Positions 15,458 through 23,309 of a DNA stretch of 64,000 nt are shown one piece after another. The DNA lies in contig NZ_JABKCA010000010.1 in the NCBI RefSeq assembly GCF_013166655.1, positions 1-64,000 of the forward strand, given 5' to 3'. The DNA is from Lentimicrobium sp. L6. GTDB taxonomy: Bacteria; Bacteroidota; Bacteroidia; Bacteroidales; UBA12170. The position numbers and the translations under genes are program-made. The notes beneath the pieces are model-generated. The model had not been told where the DNA came from. It was given only the letters and a program-made list of their open reading frames with translations, and made no database searches. Position 1 is the stretch's first letter. Each line of letters begins with the position of its first letter.

Positions 15458-16327
15458 TCACTTTTTTTGGCGTAAAATGGCTGTGCTAAATCTAATTCGG
15501 CCTCTAAAATCGCATATTATTTGGATGGATTCGAAGCCATGTTTAATTAAAAGATCTGAAAGTTCAGTTCCATATTTTTCATTGATCTCAAAATATAACC
15601 TTCCATTATTATGGAGGTGGTCTTTAGCTTGAAGAATAATTCTTTCGTAAAATAAAAGAGGAGCGGAGTCTTTTACATATAAAGCAGATTCAGGCTCAAA
15701 ATCTACTACATTTTTATGCATTTCTTTTTTCTCGGATTCTAGAACGTATGGAGGGTTGGAGATGATAACATCGTAATCTCCACTGAAGTCTTCTTTGAGG
15801 ATATCTAATTGGACAAGGTCGATGGTAGAGTTCTGAGCTTGAACATTCTTTTGGGCCAATTCAATAATCTCAGATTTAAAATCAAGTCCATAATACTTAT
15901 GCTGTGGCATGGCCTTTTCTAAGGCTAGAGGAATGCAGGCTGTTCCTGTGCCGATATCAAGTATCTTCAAACTACTATTAGAATTTTCTTTGGAAATAAT
16001 GTATTGAACTAGCTCCTCAGTTTCTGGTCTGGGAATTAAAGTGTGTTCATTTACTTGGAGTTTTAGATTGAGAAACCAGGTGTATCCTAATACATGTTGT
16101 ATGGGCTTCCCTTTTTTTAAATCCTTAATGGCGAAATTGAACTTTAATAATTCCGATTCGCTCATGCCGTTATTCAAGTTTAATTGAAAGTCCACTCGTC
16201 CAACTCCCAAAAATTCTTCGAATAGCCATAAAGTAATGGCTTTTGTTTCTTCTTCAGGATATATTCCGGAGAGCTCCTCTATGGCAAATGCCATGACGCT
16301 TTTATATTTATTGCTAGAAATACGCAT
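15458..16327 (-). CDS. prmC: Peptide chain release factor N(5)-glutamine methyltransferase
   Basis: PrmC (HemK) methylates the GGQ glutamine of RF1/RF2. The frame has an N-terminal helical domain, then LKILDIGTGTACIPLALEKAM (SAM loop), YYGLDFKSE, and the catalytic NPPY in IISNPPYVLESEKKEM followed by VVDFEPESALYV, which is diagnostic for PrmC. Length 289 is usual. A -7-like element on the minus strand (16332-16339) sits so close that the ATG at 16294 (MAFAIEELSG) may be the true start; both fit the family. It is divergent from xdhC, separated by about 70 bp. Confidence 0.93.
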   Translation of the reverse strand: MRISSNKYKSVMAFAIEELSGIYPEEETKAITLWLFEEFLGVGRVDFQLNLNNGMSESELLKFNFAIKDLKKGKPIQHVLGYTWFLNLKLQVNEHTLIPRPETEELVQYIISKENSNSSLKILDIGTGTACIPLALEKAMPQHKYYGLDFKSEIIELAQKNVQAQNSTIDLVQLDILKEDFSGDYDVIISNPPYVLESEKKEMHKNVVDFEPESALYVKDSAPLLFYERIILQAKDHLHNNGRLYFEINEKYGTELSDLLIKHGFESIQIICDFRGRIRFSTAILRQKK

Positions 16328-16398
16328 TTGGCAAAAATATGGAGATTATTTAGAGCAAACCTATAGATTTTTGTAAATTCGCTTTTAAACTGATCGCT

Positions 16399-17163
16399 AT
16401 GAACGAAATGATACCGTCTTTAAACCAAATTCAAGAAGAAAAGAAAGCTGCTGTACTCTGTATGGTCATAGAAAGTGTGGGCTCCACTCCACGTAAAGCA
16501 GGTAGTAAAATGCTGGTATTAAGCGATGGAAGTATAGAAGGTTCTGTTGGTGGTGGAGTGATAGAGCAAACGGTGATAGCGGAGGCTCTTCAGATGATGA
16601 ATACTTTTCAGATAAAAACGATGGACTATGAACTGGGAAGTGATTTGAGTATGCATTGTGGAGGAAGTGTGAAAATCTATTTTGAAGCCATTAACTCCTT
16701 ACCGCGTCTTCTTATCTTTGGGGCAGGTCATATTGGGAAAATGTTGGCAGAAATGGCACTTCCTTTTGGTTTCGATGTTCATTTAATCGATAATAGAACT
16801 GATATTTTCATAGATAAGAATAGTGCAATAAATTATATAGGTAATGAATTTCCAGATGCTTGGGAAAGTATGGAATTTCAGAAGAATGATTTTGTGGTGG
16901 TGACTACTTATAAACATGATTACGATGCTGGCATTGTTGACCATGTTTTATCAAAGCCGCATGCTTATTTAGGAATGATGGCTAGTAAAAGAAAGGCTGC
17001 CAAAGCTCAAAATAAATGGCTGGAGAGTGGTCATTCAGAAGAAGCTATTAATAAGGTGTATTCTCCAATAGGCTTAAAGATTCAATGTGAGACTCCTCGA
17101 GAAATTGCTTTAAGCATTTTGGCGCAGTTGGTTGATGAAGTCAATAAAATGAGAAAGGCATAA
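16399..17163 (+). CDS. xdhC: XdhC family molybdenum cofactor maturation protein
   Basis: 254 residues with the XdhC/CoxI N-terminal domain (VIESVGSTPRKAGSKMLVL, GSVGGGVIEQ, MHCGGSVKIYFE) and the C-terminal Rossmann domain (LLIFGAGHIGKMLAEMAL, HLIDNR, GMMASKRKA). XdhC proteins bind and sulfurate molybdenum cofactor and insert it into xanthine dehydrogenase-type enzymes. It is translationally close to xdhA (2-bp gap), so they form an operon. The molybdenum-binding partner that XdhC should serve is not encoded in this window. Confidence 0.9.
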   Translation: MNEMIPSLNQIQEEKKAAVLCMVIESVGSTPRKAGSKMLVLSDGSIEGSVGGGVIEQTVIAEALQMMNTFQIKTMDYELGSDLSMHCGGSVKIYFEAINSLPRLLIFGAGHIGKMLAEMALPFGFDVHLIDNRTDIFIDKNSAINYIGNEFPDAWESMEFQKNDFVVVTTYKHDYDAGIVDHVLSKPHAYLGMMASKRKAAKAQNKWLESGHSEEAINKVYSPIGLKIQCETPREIALSILAQLVDEVNKMRKA

Positions 17164-17165
17164 TC

Positions 17166-18602
17166 ATGAGAGAAGAAAGAAATAATATTGAGTTTCTATT
17201 GAATGATGAATTGGTGAATCTCAAACTAGATTCGGATTCAGATTTTTCATCTACAACTACTGTCTTAGAATGGTTAAGATCTAATTCTGATTATTTAGGT
17301 GCTAAAGAGGGTTGTGCCGAAGGCGATTGTGGTGCCTGTACAGTTGTTATTGTTGAGGAAGTAAATGATAAATTGATTTATAAAGCTGTGACCAGTTGTA
17401 TCTTATTCTTGCCTTATCTGCATGGAAAGCAATTATTAACGGTGGAGCATTTATCGAAAACGGTAAATGGAGAATATGAGCTTCATCCTGTGCAAGAAGT
17501 ATTGGCAAAATATAATGGAAGCCAATGTGGTTATTGTACACCAGGAATAGTGATGAGTCTATTTTCGTTTTATAAGAACCAAGAAACGGAGGAGGATATA
17601 CAAAATAGTTTGAGTGGTAATTTATGTCGTTGTACGGGTTATGAAAGCATAAAAGAAGCGGCTATTGAGATTGGTGAGTCAGATTTTGTTGACGAGTTTG
17701 CCAATAAGGAAAAACATATTATTGCCAGATTAAAAGAGCTAAAACAAAATTTACAAGCTTTTGACTCCGCTAATTATATCCAGCCCTTAAGTTTAGAAGA
17801 AGCCTTAAGTATCAAACAAGAAAAACCAGACCTCCTGTTGATAGGAGGTGCTTCGGACATCGCTTTATTAAAGACCAAAAAACATCAAGAATTGCCGGCT
17901 ATTTTAGACCTTTCCAATGTAAAAGAGCTGAAAGAGATAACAAAACATGAAAGCTATTGGGAAATTGGTGCTTCTGTAACGATGGAGCAGCTTCGATTGG
18001 AAATGGTAAATGATTGGCCCGATTTTAAAAAGATATTAGATGTTTTTGGCAGCAAACAAATTCGAAATGTAGCTACCATTGGTGGCAATGTGGGAAGTGC
18101 TTCTCCCATTGGAGATATATTGCCATTATTGATGGCTCATCAAGCAGAAATCATTATACAAAGTAAACATGAAGCCAGACCCGAAAGTTTAGAAGAATTC
18201 ATTTTAGCTTATAGAAAAACCAGCTTAATGCCCGATGAGTTGATTTCTAAAATCATCATTCCAATTGATAAGGATTGGATATTTTGGTCGGAGAAAGTGA
18301 GTAAAAGAAAGCAATTGGACATCAGTACTATCAGCGCTGCTTTTGCCGTCCGATTAACTAAGGAAAAGAAAATAGGAGCGATTATTTTAGCCTACGGAGG
18401 AATGGCTGCTATGCCAGTTCGTGCGACTATGGCTGAGGAATTTCTGCTAGGAAAAGAATTTGAGGAGGCTCATTTTGAAAAAGCAGCCCAATTAATTACA
18501 GAAGAATTTGAACCTATTACAGATGCTAGAGCCTCAAAAGAAGGACGAGCCATTTTAGCTGCCAACTTAATGCGGAAGTTCTATTTTGAAAATCTTCCTT
18601 AG
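17166..18602 (+). CDS. xdhA: Xanthine dehydrogenase small subunit (2Fe-2S and FAD domains)
   Basis: 478 residues: an N-terminal 2Fe-2S ferredoxin fold with EGCAEGDCGACTV, a second all-alpha [2Fe-2S] domain with SQCGYCTPGIVMS and GNLCRCTGYE, then a molybdopterin-dehydrogenase FAD domain (LLIGGASDIALL, IRNVATIGGNVGSASPIGD) and a CO-dehydrogenase flavoprotein C-terminal domain (VSKRKQLDISTISAAF). It transfers electrons from a molybdenum subunit to NAD+ or another acceptor. All cluster cysteines are present. The usual next gene, xdhB for the molybdenum subunit, is absent here; an unrelated membrane protein follows. Confidence 0.9.
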   Translation: MREERNNIEFLLNDELVNLKLDSDSDFSSTTTVLEWLRSNSDYLGAKEGCAEGDCGACTVVIVEEVNDKLIYKAVTSCILFLPYLHGKQLLTVEHLSKTVNGEYELHPVQEVLAKYNGSQCGYCTPGIVMSLFSFYKNQETEEDIQNSLSGNLCRCTGYESIKEAAIEIGESDFVDEFANKEKHIIARLKELKQNLQAFDSANYIQPLSLEEALSIKQEKPDLLLIGGASDIALLKTKKHQELPAILDLSNVKELKEITKHESYWEIGASVTMEQLRLEMVNDWPDFKKILDVFGSKQIRNVATIGGNVGSASPIGDILPLLMAHQAEIIIQSKHEARPESLEEFILAYRKTSLMPDELISKIIIPIDKDWIFWSEKVSKRKQLDISTISAAFAVRLTKEKKIGAIILAYGGMAAMPVRATMAEEFLLGKEFEEAHFEKAAQLITEEFEPITDARASKEGRAILAANLMRKFYFENLP

Positions 18603-18603
18603 C

Positions 18604-19980
18604 ATGAAAAAGTTTTTTGTCAGTTTCTCTTTTCATGATTTCCTTTTGATTTTATTATGGGTGTTTTTTAGCATTAATGTCCTTAATTCAATAAAGTATT
18701 TGACAAATTATGATTTTATTCCTCACCTAGTGACAATAATTGTATTATTTTTCAATAGCATATTGACTGTTCCTTTATTTTTAGCTAGAAAATCAAAATC
18801 CAGAGTCTTAACCAAAAATGTACTCTTCATTCTTATTTATTCTATCGTATTTGTATTGGTTTTTTGGCTACAAATTAAGTTTATTTATCAGAATAGAGTT
18901 ATCGATTTTATTTTGTTGTCAATCTTTCTAAAAGCCTTAGTTGTAGTTTCTATAGTACTTGTAGTATTTACAGGAGGAGCTTTTTACATTTCATTATTAT
19001 TTAGAGATAAATATGATAAGTTACAATTTAAAGGTTTTACTATTCAAATACTGTTAATTATAAATATTGTTTTTAATATGTTATTTATGATGATCGAAGG
19101 GGATTTGTTAAGGAAAGAGGAAAAGGTATATTGGGAAGAGAATAGGATTCTAAATGCAGATTATTACAAAGGCTTCCCTAATTATTTTACATCAAGCGTT
19201 GGATTAATTTCTGGAAATTTCGAATATGATATATTGAGTGAGAATTTTGATTCAATAAGAGTGAAAGCTCTGATGTTGCCCTGGCATTCTTACTTAAAAG
19301 ATGGGAAGTATGATGATGAAACACTCATTCATTTTGATTACTATTTCAAGATGAATGAATTGTTCTCTAGAAAGTTTAAAGAGGCTCTCGTCAAACTTCC
19401 TCCTGAATTTATATCTGAAGAAAATATTTACTTGCTCTATCTTCAATATTATAAAGATTATCAGAAGTTTATGAAGGATTATTATAAAGATATATCATAT
19501 AATCCCAGTTTGAAGAATGTCATAAAAAACGAGAATAAGATTGACAGTCTTTTGAATCTATATAAATGTTATGCTCCTAGTGTTATTGTATTGAATACTT
19601 TAGATCGGGTTCGAAGACAAAAAGATTTTGATGAATATCAAGAAACAGTACCAATAAATAAACTTCAAACCGACTATTACAAAAATGGGAATAAGAAGTA
19701 CGAGGTATTTATGATTGATGGAAAGCTAGAAGGTTGGTATAAGATATGGTATGAATCAGGGGAACTTGATAGTGAAATAGAATACCATAATGGGATGAGG
19801 AATGGTTTGATGTTGGAGTATTATAAGAATGGTCAGATTTCTGCCCGGATGTTATATGATAATGGAAACTGTATAAACGATTCAACCATAAATTGGTATG
19901 ATAATGGGCAAGTCAAGTCAAGGTTTTTAAATGGAGAGTTTGAATATTATGATAGAATGAGCCAAGTAGAACTTGATTAG
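18604..19980 (+). CDS. Membrane protein with C-terminal MORN-type repeats
   Basis: About 458 residues. Four hydrophobic helices lie in the first about 165 residues (FLLILLWVFFSINVL, HLVTIIVLFFNSIL, LFILIYSIVFVLVFW, VSIVLVVFTGGAF), then a soluble domain. The end holds about four MORN_2-like repeats of the form YYKNGNKKYE / WYESGELDSE / YYKNGQISAR / WYDNGQVKS. Such repeats occur in YwqK-type antitoxin-like proteins, but this does not prove a toxin-antitoxin role. The ATG at 18604 begins just after the xdhA stop; the TTG at 18586 would overlap it. The gene is more AT-rich than xdhA, which may mean a separate origin. Confidence 0.72.
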   Translation: MKKFFVSFSFHDFLLILLWVFFSINVLNSIKYLTNYDFIPHLVTIIVLFFNSILTVPLFLARKSKSRVLTKNVLFILIYSIVFVLVFWLQIKFIYQNRVIDFILLSIFLKALVVVSIVLVVFTGGAFYISLLFRDKYDKLQFKGFTIQILLIINIVFNMLFMMIEGDLLRKEEKVYWEENRILNADYYKGFPNYFTSSVGLISGNFEYDILSENFDSIRVKALMLPWHSYLKDGKYDDETLIHFDYYFKMNELFSRKFKEALVKLPPEFISEENIYLLYLQYYKDYQKFMKDYYKDISYNPSLKNVIKNENKIDSLLNLYKCYAPSVIVLNTLDRVRRQKDFDEYQETVPINKLQTDYYKNGNKKYEVFMIDGKLEGWYKIWYESGELDSEIEYHNGMRNGLMLEYYKNGQISARMLYDNGNCINDSTINWYDNGQVKSRFLNGEFEYYDRMSQVELD

Positions 19981-20062
19981 TCCTTAAAAAACACCGTTCT
20001 AACTGATTAGATTCTAATCAATAATAATGTATAAACACCGTCAAACTCAATAAATAATGTAT

Positions 20063-20070
20063 TATATTTG
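20063..20070 (+). promoter_or_regulatory. -7 element (TATATTTG) upstream of bcp
   Basis: TATATTTG ends 17 bp before the bcp ATG. No good TTTG is found 19 bp upstream, so this is a partial match to the Bacteroidota promoter. It would drive bcp-recA and probably the TPR gene. Confidence 0.5.
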
Positions 20071-20087
20071 TATCAAAATATTTACAA

Positions 20088-20552
20088 ATGGTTGAATTAA
20101 AAGTTGGAGATTTGGCTCCTGATTTTAAGGGAGTTGACCAGGATGAGAATCCTATTTCATTTGCAGATTATAAAGGAAAAAAGCTGGTGGTATTCTTTTA
20201 TCCAAAAGCAAGTACTCCTGGTTGTACTGCGGAGTCGTGTGATTTTAGAGATAACTATTCCGATTGGCAAGCAAAAGGCTATTCCATTATTGGTGTTAGT
20301 GCCGATTCTGTGAAACGTCAGAAAAACTTTGCCACTAAAAATGAGCTTCCTTATCCACTAATAGCCGATGAGAAAAAAGAAGTGATTGAAGCATTTGGTG
20401 CCTGGGGACCTAAGAAATTATATGGTAGAGAATATGAAGGAATCTATCGCTATACTTTTGTGATAGATGAGGAGGGTAAAATAGCACATATACTCCATAA
20501 GATAAAAACCAAAGAAGCTACCCAACAATTATACAAAGAACTAAGTCTATAA
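20088..20552 (+). CDS. bcp: Thioredoxin-dependent thiol peroxidase (peroxiredoxin Q/BCP)
   Basis: A 154-aa peroxiredoxin of the BCP type reducing hydroperoxides with thioredoxin. The motif [19 protein letters not shown] has the peroxidatic cysteine Cys46 and a second cysteine at Cys51, the atypical 2-Cys arrangement. Later comes [16 protein letters not shown]. It is 16 bp upstream of recA in the same direction, so peroxide defence and recombinational repair share a transcript here. Confidence 0.93.
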   Translation: MVELKVGDLAPDFKGVDQDENPISFADYKGKKLVVFFYPKASTPGCTAESCDFRDNYSDWQAKGYSIIGVSADSVKRQKNFATKNELPYPLIADEKKEVIEAFGAWGPKKLYGREYEGIYRYTFVIDEEGKIAHILHKIKTKEATQQLYKELSL

Positions 20553-20568
20553 TATCAAGAAACATAAA

Positions 20569-21600
20569 ATGGCAAAAGAACAACAAGACGTTAAAAAGGA
20601 AAAGTTAAAAGCTTTACAACTCACTCTAGATAAGATTGAAAAATCATATGGTAAAGGTGCCATCATGAGAATGGGTGATGAAGCTATTTCTGAAATTGAA
20701 TATATACCTACAGGGTCTATTGGTCTAAATGTAGCACTAGGAATTGGTGGTCTTCCAAGAGGAAGAGTAGTAGAGATTTATGGTCCTGAATCATCAGGTA
20801 AAACCACTTTGGCCATCCATGCCATTGCAGAAGCTCAAAAGGCTGGTGGTATTGCCGCATTTATTGATGCAGAGCATGCTTTCGATCGTTTTTATGCCGC
20901 AAATTTAGGTGTGGATATTGAAAACCTTTTCATCTCTCAACCAGATAACGGAGAGCAAGCTTTAGAAATTACAGAGAACTTAATTCGCTCTGGTGCTATT
21001 GATATTATTGTAGTGGATTCTGTAGCAGCACTTACTCCTAAAAGTGAAATAGAAGGAGAGATGGGAGACAGTAAAATGGGTCTTCAAGCTCGATTAATGT
21101 CTCAAGCTTTGCGTAAGTTAACAGGAACAATTAGTAAAACTGGTGCTACTTGTATTTTCATCAACCAGCTTCGTGAGAAGATTGGGGTGATGTTTGGAAA
21201 TCCAGAAACTACTACTGGTGGTAACGCCTTGAAATTTTATGCCAGTGTTCGTCTAGATATCCGTAGAATCTCATCTATTAAAGACCGCGATATGGTGGTT
21301 GGAAATAGAGTGAGAGTTAAAGTGGTGAAGAATAAAGTGGCTCCTCCATTTCGTCAAACCGAGTTTGAGATTACTTTCGGACAAGGGATTTCTAAAGTTG
21401 GTGAAATTGTGGATTTAGGTGTTGAATATGGTATTGTTAAAAAAGCAGGTTCTTGGTTTAGCTATGGAGATACTAAACTAGGTCAAGGTAGAGATGCTGT
21501 TAAAGCTTTATTGAAAGACAATCCTGAATTAGCCGATGAATTAGAACAAAAAATTATGGATGCTATTAATCCAAAACCAGAAACAGAGGATGAAGCATAA
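20569..21600 (+). CDS. recA: Recombinase RecA
   Basis: 343 residues, normal length. Recognised by [18 protein letters not shown] at the N-terminus, the Walker [15 protein letters not shown], the MAW-like [31 protein letters not shown] (Walker B and loop L1), and [22 protein letters not shown] (L2). The C-terminal tail is acidic (ETEDEA). RecA forms the ATP-dependent filament for strand exchange and the SOS response. The downstream lipoprotein gene starts inside the last 11 bases of recA, which suggests translational coupling. I see no obvious LexA box upstream. Confidence 0.97.
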   Translation: MAKEQQDVKKEKLKALQLTLDKIEKSYGKGAIMRMGDEAISEIEYIPTGSIGLNVALGIGGLPRGRVVEIYGPESSGKTTLAIHAIAEAQKAGGIAAFIDAEHAFDRFYAANLGVDIENLFISQPDNGEQALEITENLIRSGAIDIIVVDSVAALTPKSEIEGEMGDSKMGLQARLMSQALRKLTGTISKTGATCIFINQLREKIGVMFGNPETTTGGNALKFYASVRLDIRRISSIKDRDMVVGNRVRVKVVKNKVAPPFRQTEFEITFGQGISKVGEIVDLGVEYGIVKKAGSWFSYGDTKLGQGRDAVKALLKDNPELADELEQKIMDAINPKPETEDEA

Positions 21601-22609
21601 AAATATCGTTTACATATTAGCTCTTTTGGTATTCTTTGGCTTTTCTTGCCAAAATACAGAGCCAAAAGAGTCGGTGAGTCAACAAGAAGAAGTAGTTAAA
21701 ACGCGTGTTTTAACTACTTTTGATTCTTTAAACCTGAATATTAGAGATGAGCCTAATAATCCGTTATTATATAATGACCGGGCCAATTTTTTTCTGATCA
21801 CAGGAGAATATAATAAAGCTTTAGCTGATGTGAGTAAGGCTATTCAGCTTGATACTTTGAATCCAAGTATTTGGATCACTCTTGCCGATGTTTATTTTGC
21901 TAAAGAACGATTTGTAGATAGTAGAGCGATCCTTTTGAAAACTATAAAAATGGATCCTCAGAATACTGCTGCATTATTGAAACTGTCGAGGTTGTATTTC
22001 ATTTATCAAGATTATAAGATATCGCTTCAATATGTAGATGATGCTTTGGCTATTGATCCCATGTTGGAAGATGCATACTTTTTAAAAGGAATGACTTATG
22101 CTGAGAAAGGTGATACCTCAAGTGCTATTTTCCAATATCAAAAAGCAGTTGAAGTCAATCCTGATTTTTACGATGCTTGGATTATGTTAGGTAACCTTCA
22201 GGCAGCAAAACAAAACCCATTAGCAGAGCAATATTATCAAAATGCTTTAGATTTAGATACCAATAACACCCACGCTATTTATATCATGGGTTTGTATTAT
22301 CAAGATAATGGAAATCTGGGGGAGGCTGTTAGAAAGTACGAATCATTATTAGCCAAAGAAGAAAGCGAAAATGCATATTATAACTTAGGCTATATTAATT
22401 TGGTTTATTTAGAGGATTTTCCTCAAGCTATCATTTATTTTCAAAAAGCCTTGAATATTAATGAAGATTATTATGATGCCCTTTTTAATATGGCATTAGC
22501 CTTAGAATTAAGTGGTGATAAAGAGGATGCTAGAATTAAGTATAAGGAATTACTAAAAAAAGTGCCCAATCACGAAAAGGCACTTTCTCAACTTAATCAA
22601 TTAGATTAA
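21590..22609 (+). CDS. TPR-repeat lipoprotein
   Basis: 339 residues when started at the ATG at 21590 ([20 protein letters not shown]), which gives a lipoprotein signal with Cys20 as the acylated residue. The earlier in-frame start at 21560 would add a non-signal extension. The body contains about seven tetratricopeptide repeats (e.g. [59 protein letters not shown]). It probably scaffolds protein contacts at a membrane surface. It overlaps recA by 11 bp and converges with the Hpt gene, leaving only 9 bp. Confidence 0.85.
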   Translation: MKHKNIVYILALLVFFGFSCQNTEPKESVSQQEEVVKTRVLTTFDSLNLNIRDEPNNPLLYNDRANFFLITGEYNKALADVSKAIQLDTLNPSIWITLADVYFAKERFVDSRAILLKTIKMDPQNTAALLKLSRLYFIYQDYKISLQYVDDALAIDPMLEDAYFLKGMTYAEKGDTSSAIFQYQKAVEVNPDFYDAWIMLGNLQAAKQNPLAEQYYQNALDLDTNNTHAIYIMGLYYQDNGNLGEAVRKYESLLAKEESENAYYNLGYINLVYLEDFPQAIIYFQKALNINEDYYDALFNMALALELSGDKEDARIKYKELLKKVPNHEKALSQLNQLD

Positions 22610-22618
22610 TATCGTTTT

Positions 22619-22960
22619 TTAACTATATTCTCTACCTAAAGCTTCAAGTTCGTCAATTAGACTTTCTGAAGCTTTTTTTAGTTCTTCAAAGATTTCTTCT
22701 AATCCTGTGGAGTCGCCTTCTCTACCTTTTGATTCAAGTTGACGCGCAAACTCTTCAGTTTCTTTGTCAAAGAAATTGGCGGTAACCCCTTTCATGCTGT
22801 GTGCATTTTTGTATAAACTTTCAAGATCGTTTTCTTTAATGTTTTTTTCCAGATTAACCATTCTTTCTGGGTACTCTGCAATATATATATCAATGATTTC
22901 TTTTACAATTTCTCTATCGAAAATTTCGTAATTGGAATTAAATGTGGCTTTGTTTATCAT
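22619..22960 (-). CDS. Hpt domain histidine phosphotransfer protein
   Basis: A 113-aa stand-alone Hpt four-helix bundle. The phosphorylatable histidine is His54 in NAHSMKGVTANF, matching the HSLKGSSANFG consensus. The surrounding helices are acidic, as usual. It relays phosphate between hybrid kinases and response regulators; no partner kinase is adjacent, though histidine kinases occur at 27.7-29 kb and 40-46 kb. The gene is alone and convergent with the TPR lipoprotein gene. Confidence 0.85.
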   Translation of the reverse strand: MINKATFNSNYEIFDREIVKEIIDIYIAEYPERMVNLEKNIKENDLESLYKNAHSMKGVTANFFDKETEEFARQLESKGREGDSTGLEEIFEELKKASESLIDELEALGREYS

Positions 22961-23084
22961 AACATCTTAATATTTTAATGTAAAGTTAGTGAAAATTATT
23001 AAATATCAAAACTAAAATGATAAGCGTAATGATTTTTAAAAAAGGTGAGGAGAATAAGCTGATATCTGTGGATGAAAAATTGAC

Positions 23085-23306
23085 TTAGCCATTCATTTTT
23101 TCATAGTCCACTTTTAATGGGTGTAGTATTTTTTTGTTGTTAGCAATAATTTTAACACTACAACTTCCGCAAGAGGAGGAGGCACACGAGCCGCAAGCTG
23201 ATTTATTACTATCGTTTTTAAACATATCAAAGAAGCCAAAAAGCTTATAAAAAGTTAATCCGAAAGTTATAATCAATATCGCATAAACAATTATTTCTTG
23301 TATCAT
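23085..23306 (-). CDS. FeoB-associated Cys-rich membrane protein
   Basis: 73 residues: one N-terminal membrane helix (IIVYAILIITFGLTFYKLF), then a Cys-rich SACGSCASSSCGSCS segment with four cysteines, and a basic tail. Proteins of this type follow feoB in many bacteria and are thought to assist ferrous iron uptake, possibly by binding iron. It starts 3 bp after the feoB stop, clearly one operon. Confidence 0.88.
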   Translation of the reverse strand: MIQEIIVYAILIITFGLTFYKLFGFFDMFKNDSNKSACGSCASSSCGSCSVKIIANNKKILHPLKVDYEKMNG

Positions 23307-23309
23307 TTT

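Noticed and set aside
18604-19980. Toxin-antitoxin antitoxin (YwqK-like) call from the MORN-type repeats
   Set aside because: No toxin gene is adjacent and the N-terminal membrane domain is not part of that family; the repeats alone do not support the role.
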